NCBI RefSeq assembly: GCF_021696945.1
Contig: NZ_JACYHE010000054.1
Span: 1 to 40,057, forward strand
Origin: Streptomyces sp. JJ36
GTDB lineage: Bacteria > Actinomycetota > Actinomycetes > Streptomycetales > Streptomycetaceae
Length of the DNA: 40,057 nt
Direction: 5' to 3'
The first letter of the stretch is position 1. Every line of letters starts with the position of its first letter. This document shows positions 14,576-23,009 of this stretch, piece after piece. Below the pieces are notes generated by a model, which searched no databases, was not told where the DNA came from, and was given only the letters and a program-made list of their open reading frames with translations. The position numbers were made by a program, and so were the translations under genes.

Positions 14576-16612
14576 TCAGGCGTGCCGGGCGCGGGCCGGC
14601 TGGGTGAGCCGGTCCAGGACGATGCCGAGGCAGACGATGGCCACACCCGCGGGCAGGCCGAGCGCCAGGTCGCCCTTGGCGAGACCGGTGACCACGTCGA
14701 TGCCGAGGGCGCCGCCGCCGACCATGCCGCCGATGACGACCATCGACAGCACCAGGACCACGCCCTGGTTGACCGCGACCAGCAGGGCGCGCCGGGCCAG
14801 CGGCAACTGGACCTGGAGCAGCTCCTGCCGGCCGGTGGCGCCCAGCGAGCGGGCGGCCTCCAGCGCGGCCGGGTCGACGGACCGGATGCCCTGGGCGGTG
14901 ATGCGGACCACCGCGGGCAGGGCGTAGATCATCGCGGCGGCGATACCGGGGGCACGGCCGAGGCTGAACAGCGCGACCACCGGGATCAGGTAGACGAACT
15001 GCGGCATGGTCTGCATCGTGTCCAGCAGCGGGCGCAGCAGCCGGTAGAACCGTTCCGCGCGGGCCGCCAGGATGCCCAGCAGCACGCCCAGGAGCAGCGT
15101 CAGGGCGAGCCCGGCCAGCACCTGGGACAGGGTGTCGAACGAGCGGTCCCACAGGCCCAGGGCGCCGATCAGGCCGAGCGCGACCACGCTGCTCAGCGCG
15201 GCCCGCCAGGTGCCGACGAGCCAGCCGAGCACGGCGACCACCAGCAGCATGGCCCACCAGGGGGTGCCCAGTAGCCCGGAGCGCAGCGGATTCAGCACGA
15301 GCTCGGTGAAGCCCTTGGCCCAGGTGACGGTGCCGCCGACGACCGGGATGCCGGAGCCGAGGTGGGCGATGAACCAGTCCACGGCGTCCTGCACCGGGTT
15401 GGCGATCTCCACCGACCAGGCCTCCGGCCACTCGCGCTCCCAGAAGCGGGTGCCGATCGAGGACAGCACCACGGTCAGCGCGGCGATGAGGGTCCAGACC
15501 GGCCAGCCGCGCAGCCGGGCGGCGAGGCCCGTGCCGCGTGCGGCGTGCTCGTCCAGGCGCTCGCCGGCGGCGGCGGTCGTACGGTCCAGCAGCACGGCCA
15601 GCAACACCACGGCGATGCCCGCGGTGAGGGCCTCGCCGACGTCGATGTCGCCGAGGGCCTGGTAGATCTCGTCACCGAGCCCGCCGGAGCCGATCAGTGA
15701 GGCGAGCACCACCATCGACAGGCACATCATGATGGTCTGGTTCAGGCCGAGCATCATCTCCCGGCGGGCCAGCGGCAGCCGCGCGGTGCGCAGCCGCTGC
15801 CAGGCGCCGGCGCCGAGCGAGGTGGAGGCCTCCAGGGCGGCCGGGTCGGCGCCGCGCAGCCCGAGCGAAGTGAGCCGGGCCATCGGCGGAGCCGCGTAGA
15901 TCACCGTGGCGATCAGCGCCGAGGGCACGCCGATGCCGAACATCAGCAGGAACGGCAGCAGGTACGCGAAGGCCGGCATCACCTGCATGGTGTCGAACAC
16001 CGGGCGCAGCAGCCGCTCGAAGCGGTCGGAGAGCCCGGCGGCCAGGCCGAGCAGCAGCCCGAGGACGGCCGAGACGAAGACCGCGACCGTCATCAGGGCC
16101 AGGGTCTCCATCGTGGGCTCCCACATCTCCAGCAGCCCGCAGACCACGAAGACGGCGAGTGCCGTGCCGGCCACCTTCAGGGCCCGGCGGCTGAAGTCGG
16201 CGCCGCCCGCGGCCCAGGCGATCAGCGTGCCGATGCCGGTGACGCCGACCCAGCCGAGCGCGTCGAAGAGCTCGATGACGGAGTCCACGGAGCTCTGCGC
16301 GCTGTTGCTGATGTGCAGCAGGAAGTAGAGGAAGAGCCAGTGCGAGTCGCGGTTGTCGACCAGCCAGGCGTCGAGGTCGTTCAGCGGGCCCTCGACGTCG
16401 AGGGTCCACTCCCGCGGCCAGGTGCCCTCGCCGGTGACGAGGGCACTGACGACGGCGACCAGCACGGTGACGGTGAGGACCAGCACCCGCGGGCGGGCGA
16501 GCAGCCGCGCCAGCGGGCCGGGCCCGCTCTCGGCGGGGGCGTCGCCGGGGGTGGTGCCGCCGCCGAAGGGGGGCACGCGGTCCTTCTCGGGAACGGTGGG
16601 CGGGGCGGTCAT
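14576..16612 (-). CDS. Tandem-fused glycine betaine/choline ABC permease (two permease domains in one chain)
   Basis: A 678-residue membrane protein holding two complete OpuAB/ProW-type permease domains, each about 300 residues. Each half has the cytoplasmic coupling (EAA) motif that docks the ATPase: ADPAALEASTSLGAGAWQR near residue 255 and SVDPAALEAARSLGATGRQE near 590. Each also has a matching DTMQVMPAFAYLLP or DTMQTMPQFVYLIP segment. ABC importers normally need two permease chains; here one polypeptide supplies both. Residues 1-40 are Pro/Gly-rich and cytoplasmic. ATG 16612 has a strong GGGGAGG site seven bases upstream. The gap to the ATPase gene holds a possible 28-codon ORF coupled at both ends. 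Confidence 0.93.
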   Translation of the reverse strand: MTAPPTVPEKDRVPPFGGGTTPGDAPAESGPGPLARLLARPRVLVLTVTVLVAVVSALVTGEGTWPREWTLDVEGPLNDLDAWLVDNRDSHWLFLYFLLHISNSAQSSVDSVIELFDALGWVGVTGIGTLIAWAAGGADFSRRALKVAGTALAVFVVCGLLEMWEPTMETLALMTVAVFVSAVLGLLLGLAAGLSDRFERLLRPVFDTMQVMPAFAYLLPFLLMFGIGVPSALIATVIYAAPPMARLTSLGLRGADPAALEASTSLGAGAWQRLRTARLPLARREMMLGLNQTIMMCLSMVVLASLIGSGGLGDEIYQALGDIDVGEALTAGIAVVLLAVLLDRTTAAAGERLDEHAARGTGLAARLRGWPVWTLIAALTVVLSSIGTRFWEREWPEAWSVEIANPVQDAVDWFIAHLGSGIPVVGGTVTWAKGFTELVLNPLRSGLLGTPWWAMLLVVAVLGWLVGTWRAALSSVVALGLIGALGLWDRSFDTLSQVLAGLALTLLLGVLLGILAARAERFYRLLRPLLDTMQTMPQFVYLIPVVALFSLGRAPGIAAAMIYALPAVVRITAQGIRSVDPAALEAARSLGATGRQELLQVQLPLARRALLVAVNQGVVLVLSMVVIGGMVGGGALGIDVVTGLAKGDLALGLPAGVAIVCLGIVLDRLTQPARARHA

Positions 16613-16695
16613 GTGCGCCTCCCCGGACGGTCCGCGGGGGCACCCGCGGTGGACGGTGCGGTGGGCGGAACGGTGCGGCGGGCGGTGGGGGTCAT
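16609..16695 (-). CDS. Possible 28-codon coupling ORF between ATPase and permease genes
   Basis: ATG 16695 overlaps the ATPase stop (ATGA). The frame runs 28 codons (MTPTARRTVPP..., Pro/Thr/Arg-rich) and its TGA stop overlaps the permease ATG (again ATGA). It could be a translated coupling peptide, or the frame-shifted former N-terminus of the permease. No homology is recognised and no ribosome site was looked for beyond coupling. Confidence 0.3.
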   Translation of the reverse strand: MTPTARRTVPPTAPSTAGAPADRPGRRT

Positions 16696-17834
16696 GCCGG
16701 CGCCACCTCCCGGCCGCGGTCCCCTTCCGGGTCCTCGTCCAGCCCCGCGACGACGGCCAGCAGTTCCTCGTAGCCGACGACGCCGAGCAGCCGCCCGTTG
16801 TCCATCACGCGGGCCGGGTCGCCGGTGCGGGCGACGGCCTCGATGGCGTCGGAGACCAGCGTGTCCGGGGTGAGCACGGCGCCGGCACCGGCCTCGTCCG
16901 CGGTGCCGGGGCGCATCGCGCGGCGTACCGAGATGACCTGCTCGCGCGGCACGTCGCGGACGAAGTCACGCACGTAGTCGTCGGCCGGGTGGGCGACGAT
17001 CTCCTCGGGGGTGCCGAGCTGCACGACCTCGCCGTCGCGCATCAGGGCGATGCGGTCGCCCAGGCGCAGCGCCTCGGAGAGGTCGTGGGTGATGAAGACC
17101 ATCGTCCGGCCCTCCTCCCGGTGCAGCCGGATGACCTCCTCCTGCATGTCCCGGCGGATCAGCGGGTCCAGGGCGCTGAACGGCTCGTCGAAGAGGAGCA
17201 CCTCGGGGTCGACGGCGAGCGCCCGGGCGAGGCCGACGCGCTGCTGCTGGCCGCCCGAGAGCTCCCGCGGGCGGCGCTCGCCCAGGCCCTCCAGGCCGAC
17301 CTTGGCCACCATCTCGGCGGCCTTCTCGCGGCGCTCGGCCTTGCCGACGCCCTGGATCTCCAGACCGTAGGCGACGTTGTCCAGGACGCTGCGGTGCGGC
17401 AGCAGGCCGAAGTTCTGGAAGACCATGGACGCCCGGTGCCGGCGGAGCTCGCGCAGCCGGTTCTTGTCCATGGCGCGGACGTCCTCGCCGTCCATCACCA
17501 ACTCGCCGGCGGTGGGCTCGATGAGCCGGGTGAGGCAGCGCACGAGGGTCGACTTGCCGGAGCCGGAGAGGCCCATCACCACGAAGACCTCGCCCTTGTG
17601 GACGTCGAAGGAGACGTCCCGGACGGCGGCGGTGCAGCCGGTACGGGCGCGCAGTTCGGTGGCGCTCAGCCCGGTCAGGCTCGTGTCGCCGGGGATCTTG
17701 TGGGCCTTCGGCCCGAAGACCTTCCACAGGTTGCGGATCTCGAACACCGGCCCGGTGTCCTTGCTGAGCTCCGGCCCGGAGACCGGTCCGGTGTCCTTGC
17801 TGATCTCCGGCGCGCCGGTCGGGTTCTCGGACAT
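16692..17834 (-). CDS. Glycine betaine/choline ABC transporter ATP-binding protein (OpuAA/ProV type, CBS-like C-terminus)
   Basis: A 380-residue ATPase that powers the betaine/choline importer. Walker A is GLSGSGKST (about 88-96), the signature LSGGQQQR (192-199), Walker B VLLFDEP (212-218) and the switch His250. RTGCTAAVRDVSFDVHKGE before Walker A is typical of the ProV/OpuAA subfamily. Residues 285-365 resemble a CBS-type region, which senses ionic strength in OpuA; only part of a CBS pair is evident. The start ATG shares one base with the TGA of the upstream dehydrogenase gene (TGATG), so the genes are coupled. Odd: residues 11-34 contain a near-perfect tandem duplication (SKDTGPV twice) from a 36-bp DNA repeat. 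Several residues of the linker 42-62 are also unlike typical OpuAA. Confidence 0.95.
   Translation of the reverse strand: MSENPTGAPEISKDTGPVSGPELSKDTGPVFEIRNLWKVFGPKAHKIPGDTSLTGLSATELRARTGCTAAVRDVSFDVHKGEVFVVMGLSGSGKSTLVRCLTRLIEPTAGELVMDGEDVRAMDKNRLRELRRHRASMVFQNFGLLPHRSVLDNVAYGLEIQGVGKAERREKAAEMVAKVGLEGLGERRPRELSGGQQQRVGLARALAVDPEVLLFDEPFSALDPLIRRDMQEEVIRLHREEGRTMVFITHDLSEALRLGDRIALMRDGEVVQLGTPEEIVAHPADDYVRDFVRDVPREQVISVRRAMRPGTADEAGAGAVLTPDTLVSDAIEAVARTGDPARVMDNGRLLGVVGYEELLAVVAGLDEDPEGDRGREVAPA
17746..17811. repeat. Tandem 36-bp repeat in the ABC ATPase gene
   Basis: The 30 bases at 17746-17775 recur at 17782-17811 with two mismatches. The offset is 36 bp, so the reading frame is kept. 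It encodes the doubled SKDTGPV near the N-terminus. Confidence 0.75.
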
Positions 17835-19381
17835 CACGCCACACCTCCCGGTGCCGTGGTGGGGACTTCTCGGACGAGGTCGGCCGCCTTCTCGCCGACC
17901 ATCAGGACGCCGATCATGGGATTGACCGCGGGCATGGTGGGGAACACGGAGGCGTCGGCGATCCGGACGCCTCGCAGGCCGCGGATGCGCAGCTCGGGGT
18001 CGACGACGGCGAGGGCGTCGTCGGCCGCGCCCATGCGGCAGGTGCCGGCGGGATGGTAGACGGTGTGCGCCACCTTGCGGGCGTAGGCGCTGAGGTCCTC
18101 GTCGGAGGTCACCTCGGGCCCGGGGCACACCTCGCGCTTGAGCCACGTGGCCAGCGGCTCCGCCCGGGCGACCTCGCGGGCCAGCTTGATGCCGTCCACG
18201 AGGGTCTGCGCGTCGTAGTCGTCCTCGTCCGTGAAGTAGCGGAAGTCGAGGGCGGGCTTGGCCTCCGGGTCGGCGGAGGTGAGGTAGAGCCGGCCGCGGC
18301 TGTGCGGCTTGGGGATGTTGGGGGTCATCGACACGCCGTGCTCGGGCTTGACGTAGCCGAGTCGTTCGGGGTTGTCGGTGAAGGGGATCTGGTAGAAGTG
18401 GAACATCAGGTCCGGCCCCTGGGCGGCCGGGTCCCGGCGGACGAAGAGGCCCGCGTCGGAGTCCATCGCGGAGTTGTCCGGGATGGGCCCTTCGGTCTCC
18501 CAGACGATCACCGACTCGGGGTGGTCGAGCAGGTTCTCCCCCACGCCGGGCAGGTCGTGGCGGACCTCGATCCCCAGCTCCCGCAGGTCCGCGGCGGGCC
18601 CGATGCCCGAGTGCAGCAGCAGCCGCGGGGTGTCCACGGCGCCCGCGCAGACCAGCACCTCGCGGTCGGCGGTGAGCAGCCGCTCGGCGCCGTCCCTCCC
18701 GCGGACGTGCACGCCGGTGACGCGGTCGCCGTCCAGCTCCAGCCGGTACGCCCAGGTCTCCAGCAGCAGCTCCAGGTTGGGCCGGTCGCCGGCCTCCAGG
18801 TGCGGGTGGAGGTAGGCGACGGAGGCGGAGGAGCGCTTGTTGTCCTCCGGGTGGTACGCGAGGTCGAAGAAGCCGGCGCCCTCGGTGAACGGCTTCTTGT
18901 TGAAGCCCTCGACGTGCGGCACGCCGAGGGCGGCGGTGGCGGCCTCGACGAAGTCCCGGGCGATGGCGTTCCGGTCCTTCTCGTCCACCGGGACGATGTT
19001 GTTCTTCAGCTTCCCGAAGTACGGCGCCATCGCCGCCGCGTTCCAGCCCCTGGCCCCGGCCGTCTCCCACTCGTCCCAGTCCGCGGGCAGCGGCTTGAAG
19101 GAGATCAGCGTGTTGTGCGAGGAACAGCCGCCGAGCACCCGGGCCCTGCTGTGCCGGATGTGGGAGTTGCCGCGCGGCTGCTCGGTGGTCGGGTAGTCGT
19201 AGTCCAGCTCGCCGCCCAGCAGACCGAGCCAGCGCCGCAGCGTCAGCACCTCGGGCCGGTCCACGTCGGACGGCCCGCCCTCGATGACGGCGACCCGCAC
19301 ACCGGGATCCTCGGTGAGGCGGGAGGCGAGCACGGAACCTGCCGTGCCGCCTCCGACTATGACGTAGTCATAGGTGGGCAT
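17834..19381 (-). CDS. betA: GMC-family FAD oxidoreductase, probable choline dehydrogenase
   Basis: A 515-residue flavoenzyme that would oxidise choline to betaine aldehyde. The N-terminal FAD-binding motif is VIVGGGTAGS (7-16), the first GMC signature region is HSRARVLGGCSSHN, and the catalytic pair is His443 in VYHPAGTCRMG and Asn487 in AVNPMIG. It lies between an aldehyde dehydrogenase gene (upstream) and the betaine/choline ABC transporter genes (downstream), which supports choline as substrate; other alcohols are possible because GMC enzymes are diverse. Start: ATG 19381, with AAGGAG about 11 bases upstream. The stop overlaps the start of the ATPase gene by one base. Confidence 0.9.
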   Translation of the reverse strand: MPTYDYVIVGGGTAGSVLASRLTEDPGVRVAVIEGGPSDVDRPEVLTLRRWLGLLGGELDYDYPTTEQPRGNSHIRHSRARVLGGCSSHNTLISFKPLPADWDEWETAGARGWNAAAMAPYFGKLKNNIVPVDEKDRNAIARDFVEAATAALGVPHVEGFNKKPFTEGAGFFDLAYHPEDNKRSSASVAYLHPHLEAGDRPNLELLLETWAYRLELDGDRVTGVHVRGRDGAERLLTADREVLVCAGAVDTPRLLLHSGIGPAADLRELGIEVRHDLPGVGENLLDHPESVIVWETEGPIPDNSAMDSDAGLFVRRDPAAQGPDLMFHFYQIPFTDNPERLGYVKPEHGVSMTPNIPKPHSRGRLYLTSADPEAKPALDFRYFTDEDDYDAQTLVDGIKLAREVARAEPLATWLKREVCPGPEVTSDEDLSAYARKVAHTVYHPAGTCRMGAADDALAVVDPELRIRGLRGVRIADASVFPTMPAVNPMIGVLMVGEKAADLVREVPTTAPGGVA

Positions 19382-19436
19382 AGGGGGTGTTGCTCCTTGC
19401 GGGGTGAGAGGGGAGGGACGGGGACGGGCGCGGGCG

Positions 19437-20939
19437 TCAGCCCGCGAACCAGCGCACCGGGGCCGGACGCAGGTTCTCGTAGACGTGCTTGGTCTCGCGG
19501 TACTCGGCGAGGCCGTGCGGGCCGAGCTCGCGGCCCACTCCGGACTTGCCGAAGCCTCCCCACTCGGCCTGCGGGAGGTAGGGGTGGAAGTCGTTGATCC
19601 AGACCGTGCCGTGGCGCAGCCGGGCGGCGACCCGGCGGGCGCGGGCGGTGTCCGCGGAGAAGACGCCGCCGGCGAGACCGTACTCGGTGTCGTTGGCGAG
19701 GGCCACGGCCTCGTCCTCGGTGCGAAAGGTCTCGACGGTGAGCAGCGGGCCGAAGGTCTCCTCGCGGATCACCCTCATGCCGCGGTGACAGTTGTCCAGC
19801 ACGGTCGGGGAGTAGAAGTAGCCGGTGGCCGGGCGTGCCGGGCCGGGCTCGGGGCGCTCGCCGCCGCAGCGGAGCACGGCGCCCTCGGAGAGCGCGGAGG
19901 CGACGTACGCCTCGGTCTTGGCGAGCTGCTCCGCGGAGACCAGCGGCCCGCACTCGACACCCTCCTCGGTGCCGCGGCCGAGGCGGATCTTCCGGGCGCG
20001 GGCGGCGAGTTCGGCGACGAAGCGGTCCCGGACCGAGTCCTCGACGATGAGCCGGGCGCCGGCCGAGCAGACCTGGCCGCTGTGGATGAACGCGGCGTTG
20101 AGGGCCTGGTCGACGGCGTGGTCGAAGCCCTCCTCGGTGGCGCAGGCGTCGGCGAAGACGACGTTCGGGTTCTTGCCGCCGAGTTCCAGGGCGACCTTCT
20201 TCACCGTCGGGGCGGCCGCCTGGGCGACCTTGGTGCCGGAGACCAGGCCGCCGGTGAAGGAGACGAGGTCGACGTCCGGGTGCTCGGAGAGCCGGGCCCC
20301 CACGGGGTCGCCGGCGCCGGTGACGACGTTCGCCACGCCGTCCGGCAGCCCGGCCTCGGCGAGCAGCTTCACGAGATGAAGGGTGCTCAGCGGGGTGACC
20401 TCGCTGGGCTTGACGACGAAGGTGTTGCCCGCGGCGAGCGCCGGGGCCACCTTCCAGCTCGCCTGGAGGAGCGGGTAGTTCCAGGGCGTGATCATCGCGC
20501 AGACGCCGACCGGCTCGTGCACCACCACGCTGTGCACGTCGGGGCTGCCAGCGTCCACGACGCGGCCCCCGGACTCGTGCATCACCAGGTCGGCGAAGTA
20601 GCGGAAGGCGGCGGTGACGTCGTCCACGTCGACCCGGCCCTCCTCCAGGGTCTTGCCGGTGTCGCGGGACTCGGTGCGGGCGATCTCCTCCCGGTCGCGC
20701 TGGAGGAGACCGGCGACCCGGCGGAGCAGGGCCGCCCGCTCCGCGGTGGGGGTGCCGGGCCACTCCCCGGCGTCGAAGGCGCGCCGGGCGGCGGCGACCG
20801 CCGCGTCGGTGTCGTCCCGGTCACCCTCGGCGACCACAGCGAGAGTCGTGGCGTCCGCCGGGTCGAGGATCTCCCGGGTGCCACCGGCGGCGGCCTTCCG
20901 CCACGCGCCGTCGATGTGAATGCTCTCGATTACGGACAC
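19437..20939 (-). CDS. betB: Betaine-aldehyde dehydrogenase
   Basis: NAD(P)-dependent aldehyde dehydrogenase of 500 residues that would oxidise betaine aldehyde to glycine betaine, the second step after choline dehydrogenase. Catalytic residues: the general base Glu252 in VALELGGKNPN and the nucleophile Cys291 in HSGQVCSAG. TPWNYPLLQASWKVAPALAAGN and the C-terminal WINDFHPYLPQAEWGG, with an aromatic substrate-pocket region, fit BADH-type enzymes. It is the first gene of the five-gene operon and is separated from mdh by a stem-loop-rich gap. The GTG at 20939 is preferred (GGAAGG 11 bases upstream; VIESIHIDGAW is the expected start); the frame stays open to 21065 without conserved sequence. Confidence 0.93.
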   Translation of the reverse strand: MSVIESIHIDGAWRKAAAGGTREILDPADATTLAVVAEGDRDDTDAAVAAARRAFDAGEWPGTPTAERAALLRRVAGLLQRDREEIARTESRDTGKTLEEGRVDVDDVTAAFRYFADLVMHESGGRVVDAGSPDVHSVVVHEPVGVCAMITPWNYPLLQASWKVAPALAAGNTFVVKPSEVTPLSTLHLVKLLAEAGLPDGVANVVTGAGDPVGARLSEHPDVDLVSFTGGLVSGTKVAQAAAPTVKKVALELGGKNPNVVFADACATEEGFDHAVDQALNAAFIHSGQVCSAGARLIVEDSVRDRFVAELAARARKIRLGRGTEEGVECGPLVSAEQLAKTEAYVASALSEGAVLRCGGERPEPGPARPATGYFYSPTVLDNCHRGMRVIREETFGPLLTVETFRTEDEAVALANDTEYGLAGGVFSADTARARRVAARLRHGTVWINDFHPYLPQAEWGGFGKSGVGRELGPHGLAEYRETKHVYENLRPAPVRWFAG

Positions 20940-21257
20940 CTTGGGTACTGCCTTCCATGTACGAAATGTTGCTGCCTGTACACCTGTGCGTACGGGCCAA
21001 GCGCAACACCTGCCCCACTTGGCCCAGGTCATGTCTTCACAGGTCGTATTAGTGGCACGCCTCACGCCCTGCGAGCGGCGGCCGGGGTCCCGTATCGGGA
21101 CAAAGGGAGAGAAGAACCCCGAACCCGCGCATATCCCTCAGATGCGCGGGCGGAGCTCGACGCCGACGCTGTGCGCTGCACGGACTCCGGTACGCCGACG
21201 GGCCCGTACGGAAGGTGACCATCCGTACGGGCCCGTGCCGGCGGGACCGCGCCGCGG
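20940..21257 (-). promoter_or_regulatory. Intergenic region upstream of betB with inverted repeats
   Basis: This 318-base gap has no supportable gene. GGGCCAAG (20994-21001) and CTTGGCCC (21018-21025) form a perfect inverted repeat about 55-85 bases before the betB start, a candidate operator. Further hairpins: GTCCCG/CGGGAC (21087-21101), and CCCGCGCAT/ATGCGCGGG (21124-21150, 9-base loop). The mdh terminator (21198-21236) ends the region. A TAATAC hexamer (minus, 21046-21051) could be a -10, but no -35 is evident. Confidence 0.45.
21198..21236 (-). terminator. Terminator hairpin after mdh
   Basis: ACGGGCCCGTACGGA (21198-21212) pairs perfectly with TCCGTACGGGCCCGT (21222-21236) around a 9-base loop. 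It begins 22 bases beyond the mdh stop on the minus strand. Confidence 0.7.
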
Positions 21258-22247
21258 TCAGAGCAGCCCGAGGCCGCGCACCGCGTCGCGCTCGTCGGCG
21301 AGCTCCTGCACCGAGGCGTCGATGCGGGTGCGGGAGAACTCGTTGATCTCCAGCCCCTGCACGATCTCGTAGGAACCGCCGGAGCAGGTGACCGGGAAGG
21401 AGGAGATGAGGCCCTCCGGGACGCCGTAGGAGCCGTCCGAGGGGATGCCCATGGAGGTCCAGTCGCCCTGCGGGGTGCCGTTGACCCAGGTGTGGACGTG
21501 GTCGATGGCGGCATTGGCGGCGGAGGCCGCGGAGGAGGCGCCGCGGGCCTCGATGATCGCCGCGCCGCGCTTGGCGACGGTCGGGATGAAGTCCTCGGCC
21601 AGCCACGTCTCGTCGTTCACGGTCTCGGCGGCGTTCTTGCCCGCGACCTCGGCGTGGAAGATGTCCGGGTACTGGGTCGCCGAGTGGTTGCCCCAGATGG
21701 TGAGCTTGCTGATCTCCGAGACCTGCGCACCGGTCTTCTTCGCGAGCTGCGAGAGCGCGCGGTTGTGGTCCAGGCGGGTCATCGCGGTGAACCGCTCGGC
21801 CGGCACGTCCGGGGCCGCCGCCTGGGCGATCAGCGCGTTGGTGTTGGCCGGGTTGCCGACGACGAGGACCTTCACGTCGTCCGCGGCACGGTCGTTGATG
21901 GCCTTGCCCTGCGGCTTGAAGATGCCGCCGTTGGCCTCCAGCAGGTCGCCGCGCTCCATGCCCTTGGTGCGCGGGCGGGCCCCGACGAGCAGGGCGACGT
22001 TGGTGCCGTCGAAGGCGGTGTCGACGTCGTCGGTGATGTCGATGCCGCGGAGCAGCGGGAACGCACAGTCGTCGAGCTCCATGGCGGTGCCCTCGGCGGC
22101 CTTCACCGCCTGCGGGATCTCCAGCAGGCGCAGCCGGACCGGCACGTCCGCGCCGAGAAGCTGTCCGGAGGCGATGCGGAAGAGCAGCGCGTAGCCGATC
22201 TGCCCGGCGGCGCCGGTGACGGTGACATTGACGGGAGTGCGGGTCAT
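21258..22247 (-). CDS. mdh: Malate dehydrogenase
   Basis: Cytosolic NAD-dependent malate dehydrogenase of the TCA cycle (malate to oxaloacetate). It has 329 residues, the length of the actinobacterial/plant-cytosol-like class. The NAD-binding TGAAGQIGYALLFRIASG starts at residue 11, the substrate-loop arginines are in GARPRTKGMERGDLL, and the catalytic His188 is in WGNHSATQYPD, paired with Asp in RLDHNRA. GGAG six bases before the ATG gives a firm start. It is monocistronic: a hairpin terminator follows and a 300-base gap with a promoter precedes. Confidence 0.97.
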   Translation of the reverse strand: MTRTPVNVTVTGAAGQIGYALLFRIASGQLLGADVPVRLRLLEIPQAVKAAEGTAMELDDCAFPLLRGIDITDDVDTAFDGTNVALLVGARPRTKGMERGDLLEANGGIFKPQGKAINDRAADDVKVLVVGNPANTNALIAQAAAPDVPAERFTAMTRLDHNRALSQLAKKTGAQVSEISKLTIWGNHSATQYPDIFHAEVAGKNAAETVNDETWLAEDFIPTVAKRGAAIIEARGASSAASAANAAIDHVHTWVNGTPQGDWTSMGIPSDGSYGVPEGLISSFPVTCSGGSYEIVQGLEINEFSRTRIDASVQELADERDAVRGLGLL

Positions 22248-22267
22248 GGCGATCTCCGTTGAACCTG

Positions 22268-22295
22268 ACGGTGGCGGTAGATCTCTCTATGTCAA
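22268..22295 (-). promoter_or_regulatory. Probable mdh promoter
   Basis: A consensus -35 TTGACA (22295-22290 on the minus strand) is 16 bases from a weak -10 CACCGT (22273-22268). This places transcription start close to the mdh start codon (22247). It is the best -35 match seen in the window's regulatory gaps. Confidence 0.45.
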
Positions 22296-22547
22296 GAGAC
22301 CTCGTGTCAGGCTATCCGACGGCCGTGACCCACGGGCAGCCGCCCGCTCCAGGAGGGGGACGGCGGGCGGCTGCCCCGGGTTGGCACCCGTGGGGGGTGG
22401 TGTGTCGTTCGCCTGCCCGCCGCCTGGAGGGACATGCGCGGGCACACGGTGTTACCCCGGGTCCCCCGAGAGCCGTCACCGGAACTCCACACTTCCACCA
22501 CGGACGGCCGGTCGCGGGCTCGCGGCGTCCCGGGCGCCCGCGGCGGG
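22296..22547. other. Non-coding gap between mdh and the DUF3017 gene
   Basis: This stretch holds a 13-bp hairpin (22334-22376) and Gly/Pro-codon-like GC-rich sequence with no supportable gene. Together with the mdh promoter it makes up the 300-base gap 22248-22547. Confidence 0.5.
22334..22376 (-). terminator. Hairpin downstream of the folD-DUF3017 pair
   Basis: GGGCAGCCGCCCG (22334-22346) pairs perfectly with CGGGCGGCTGCCC (22364-22376), with a 17-base loop. It lies 170 bases past the DUF3017 gene stop and upstream of the mdh promoter, so it insulates mdh. Confidence 0.5.
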
Positions 22548-23009
22548 TCAGCGCACCGTGAAGTGCACGACGTCGTCCAGGAACGGGATGGTCACCCAGG
22601 GCTCCGGCTGCGCCATCATCGCCAGCAGAGTGATCGCGGTGCCCAGGACCCCGTAGGTCACCAGGTCGGTGAAGCGCGAACGCACCGCCAGCATGCCCAC
22701 CGAGGGCAGCGCCCAGCGCAGCACCCCGCCGGCGAGCAGCGACGCGCCGACGACGAGGGTGCCCGCACGGAACTCGGCCAGCGTCACCAGCAGCCCGGTC
22801 AGCACGCCCGCGCACACCGCGAGCAACGGCCACTGGCGGTACGGGGCCGGGGCGTCGCCCGGGGCGGCCCGCCCCCCGCCCTCGGGGCGGGCCGTGCTCC
22901 GGGTCGCGGCCGGGAAGCGCCCGGCCCGGGCGGGGCTGGCGTCCGCTGCGGCGGGCGTGCCGGGGCCGTGCGCCGAGGGGGTGCGGGACGCCGCGTTCTC
23001 TCCGGCCAT
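22548..23009 (-). CDS. DUF3017-family membrane protein
   Basis: A 153-residue protein of unknown function. The first 58 residues are Ala/Pro/Gly-rich and probably disordered; then come three membrane spans near 60-77, 83-100 and 115-132, and a short tail ending in WVTIPFLDDVVHFTVR. The family (DUF3017) usually sits directly downstream of folD in actinobacteria, as here, 231 bases away on the same strand. AGGAG nine bases upstream supports ATG 23009. No catalytic motif is visible. Confidence 0.82.
   Translation of the reverse strand: MAGENAASRTPSAHGPGTPAAADASPARAGRFPAATRSTARPEGGGRAAPGDAPAPYRQWPLLAVCAGVLTGLLVTLAEFRAGTLVVGASLLAGGVLRWALPSVGMLAVRSRFTDLVTYGVLGTAITLLAMMAQPEPWVTIPFLDDVVHFTVR

Noticed and set aside
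16353..21218. Three long plus-strand frames opposite the betaine operon
   Set aside because: They are shadows of the ATPase, dehydrogenase and betB genes, without recognisable motifs or ribosome sites.
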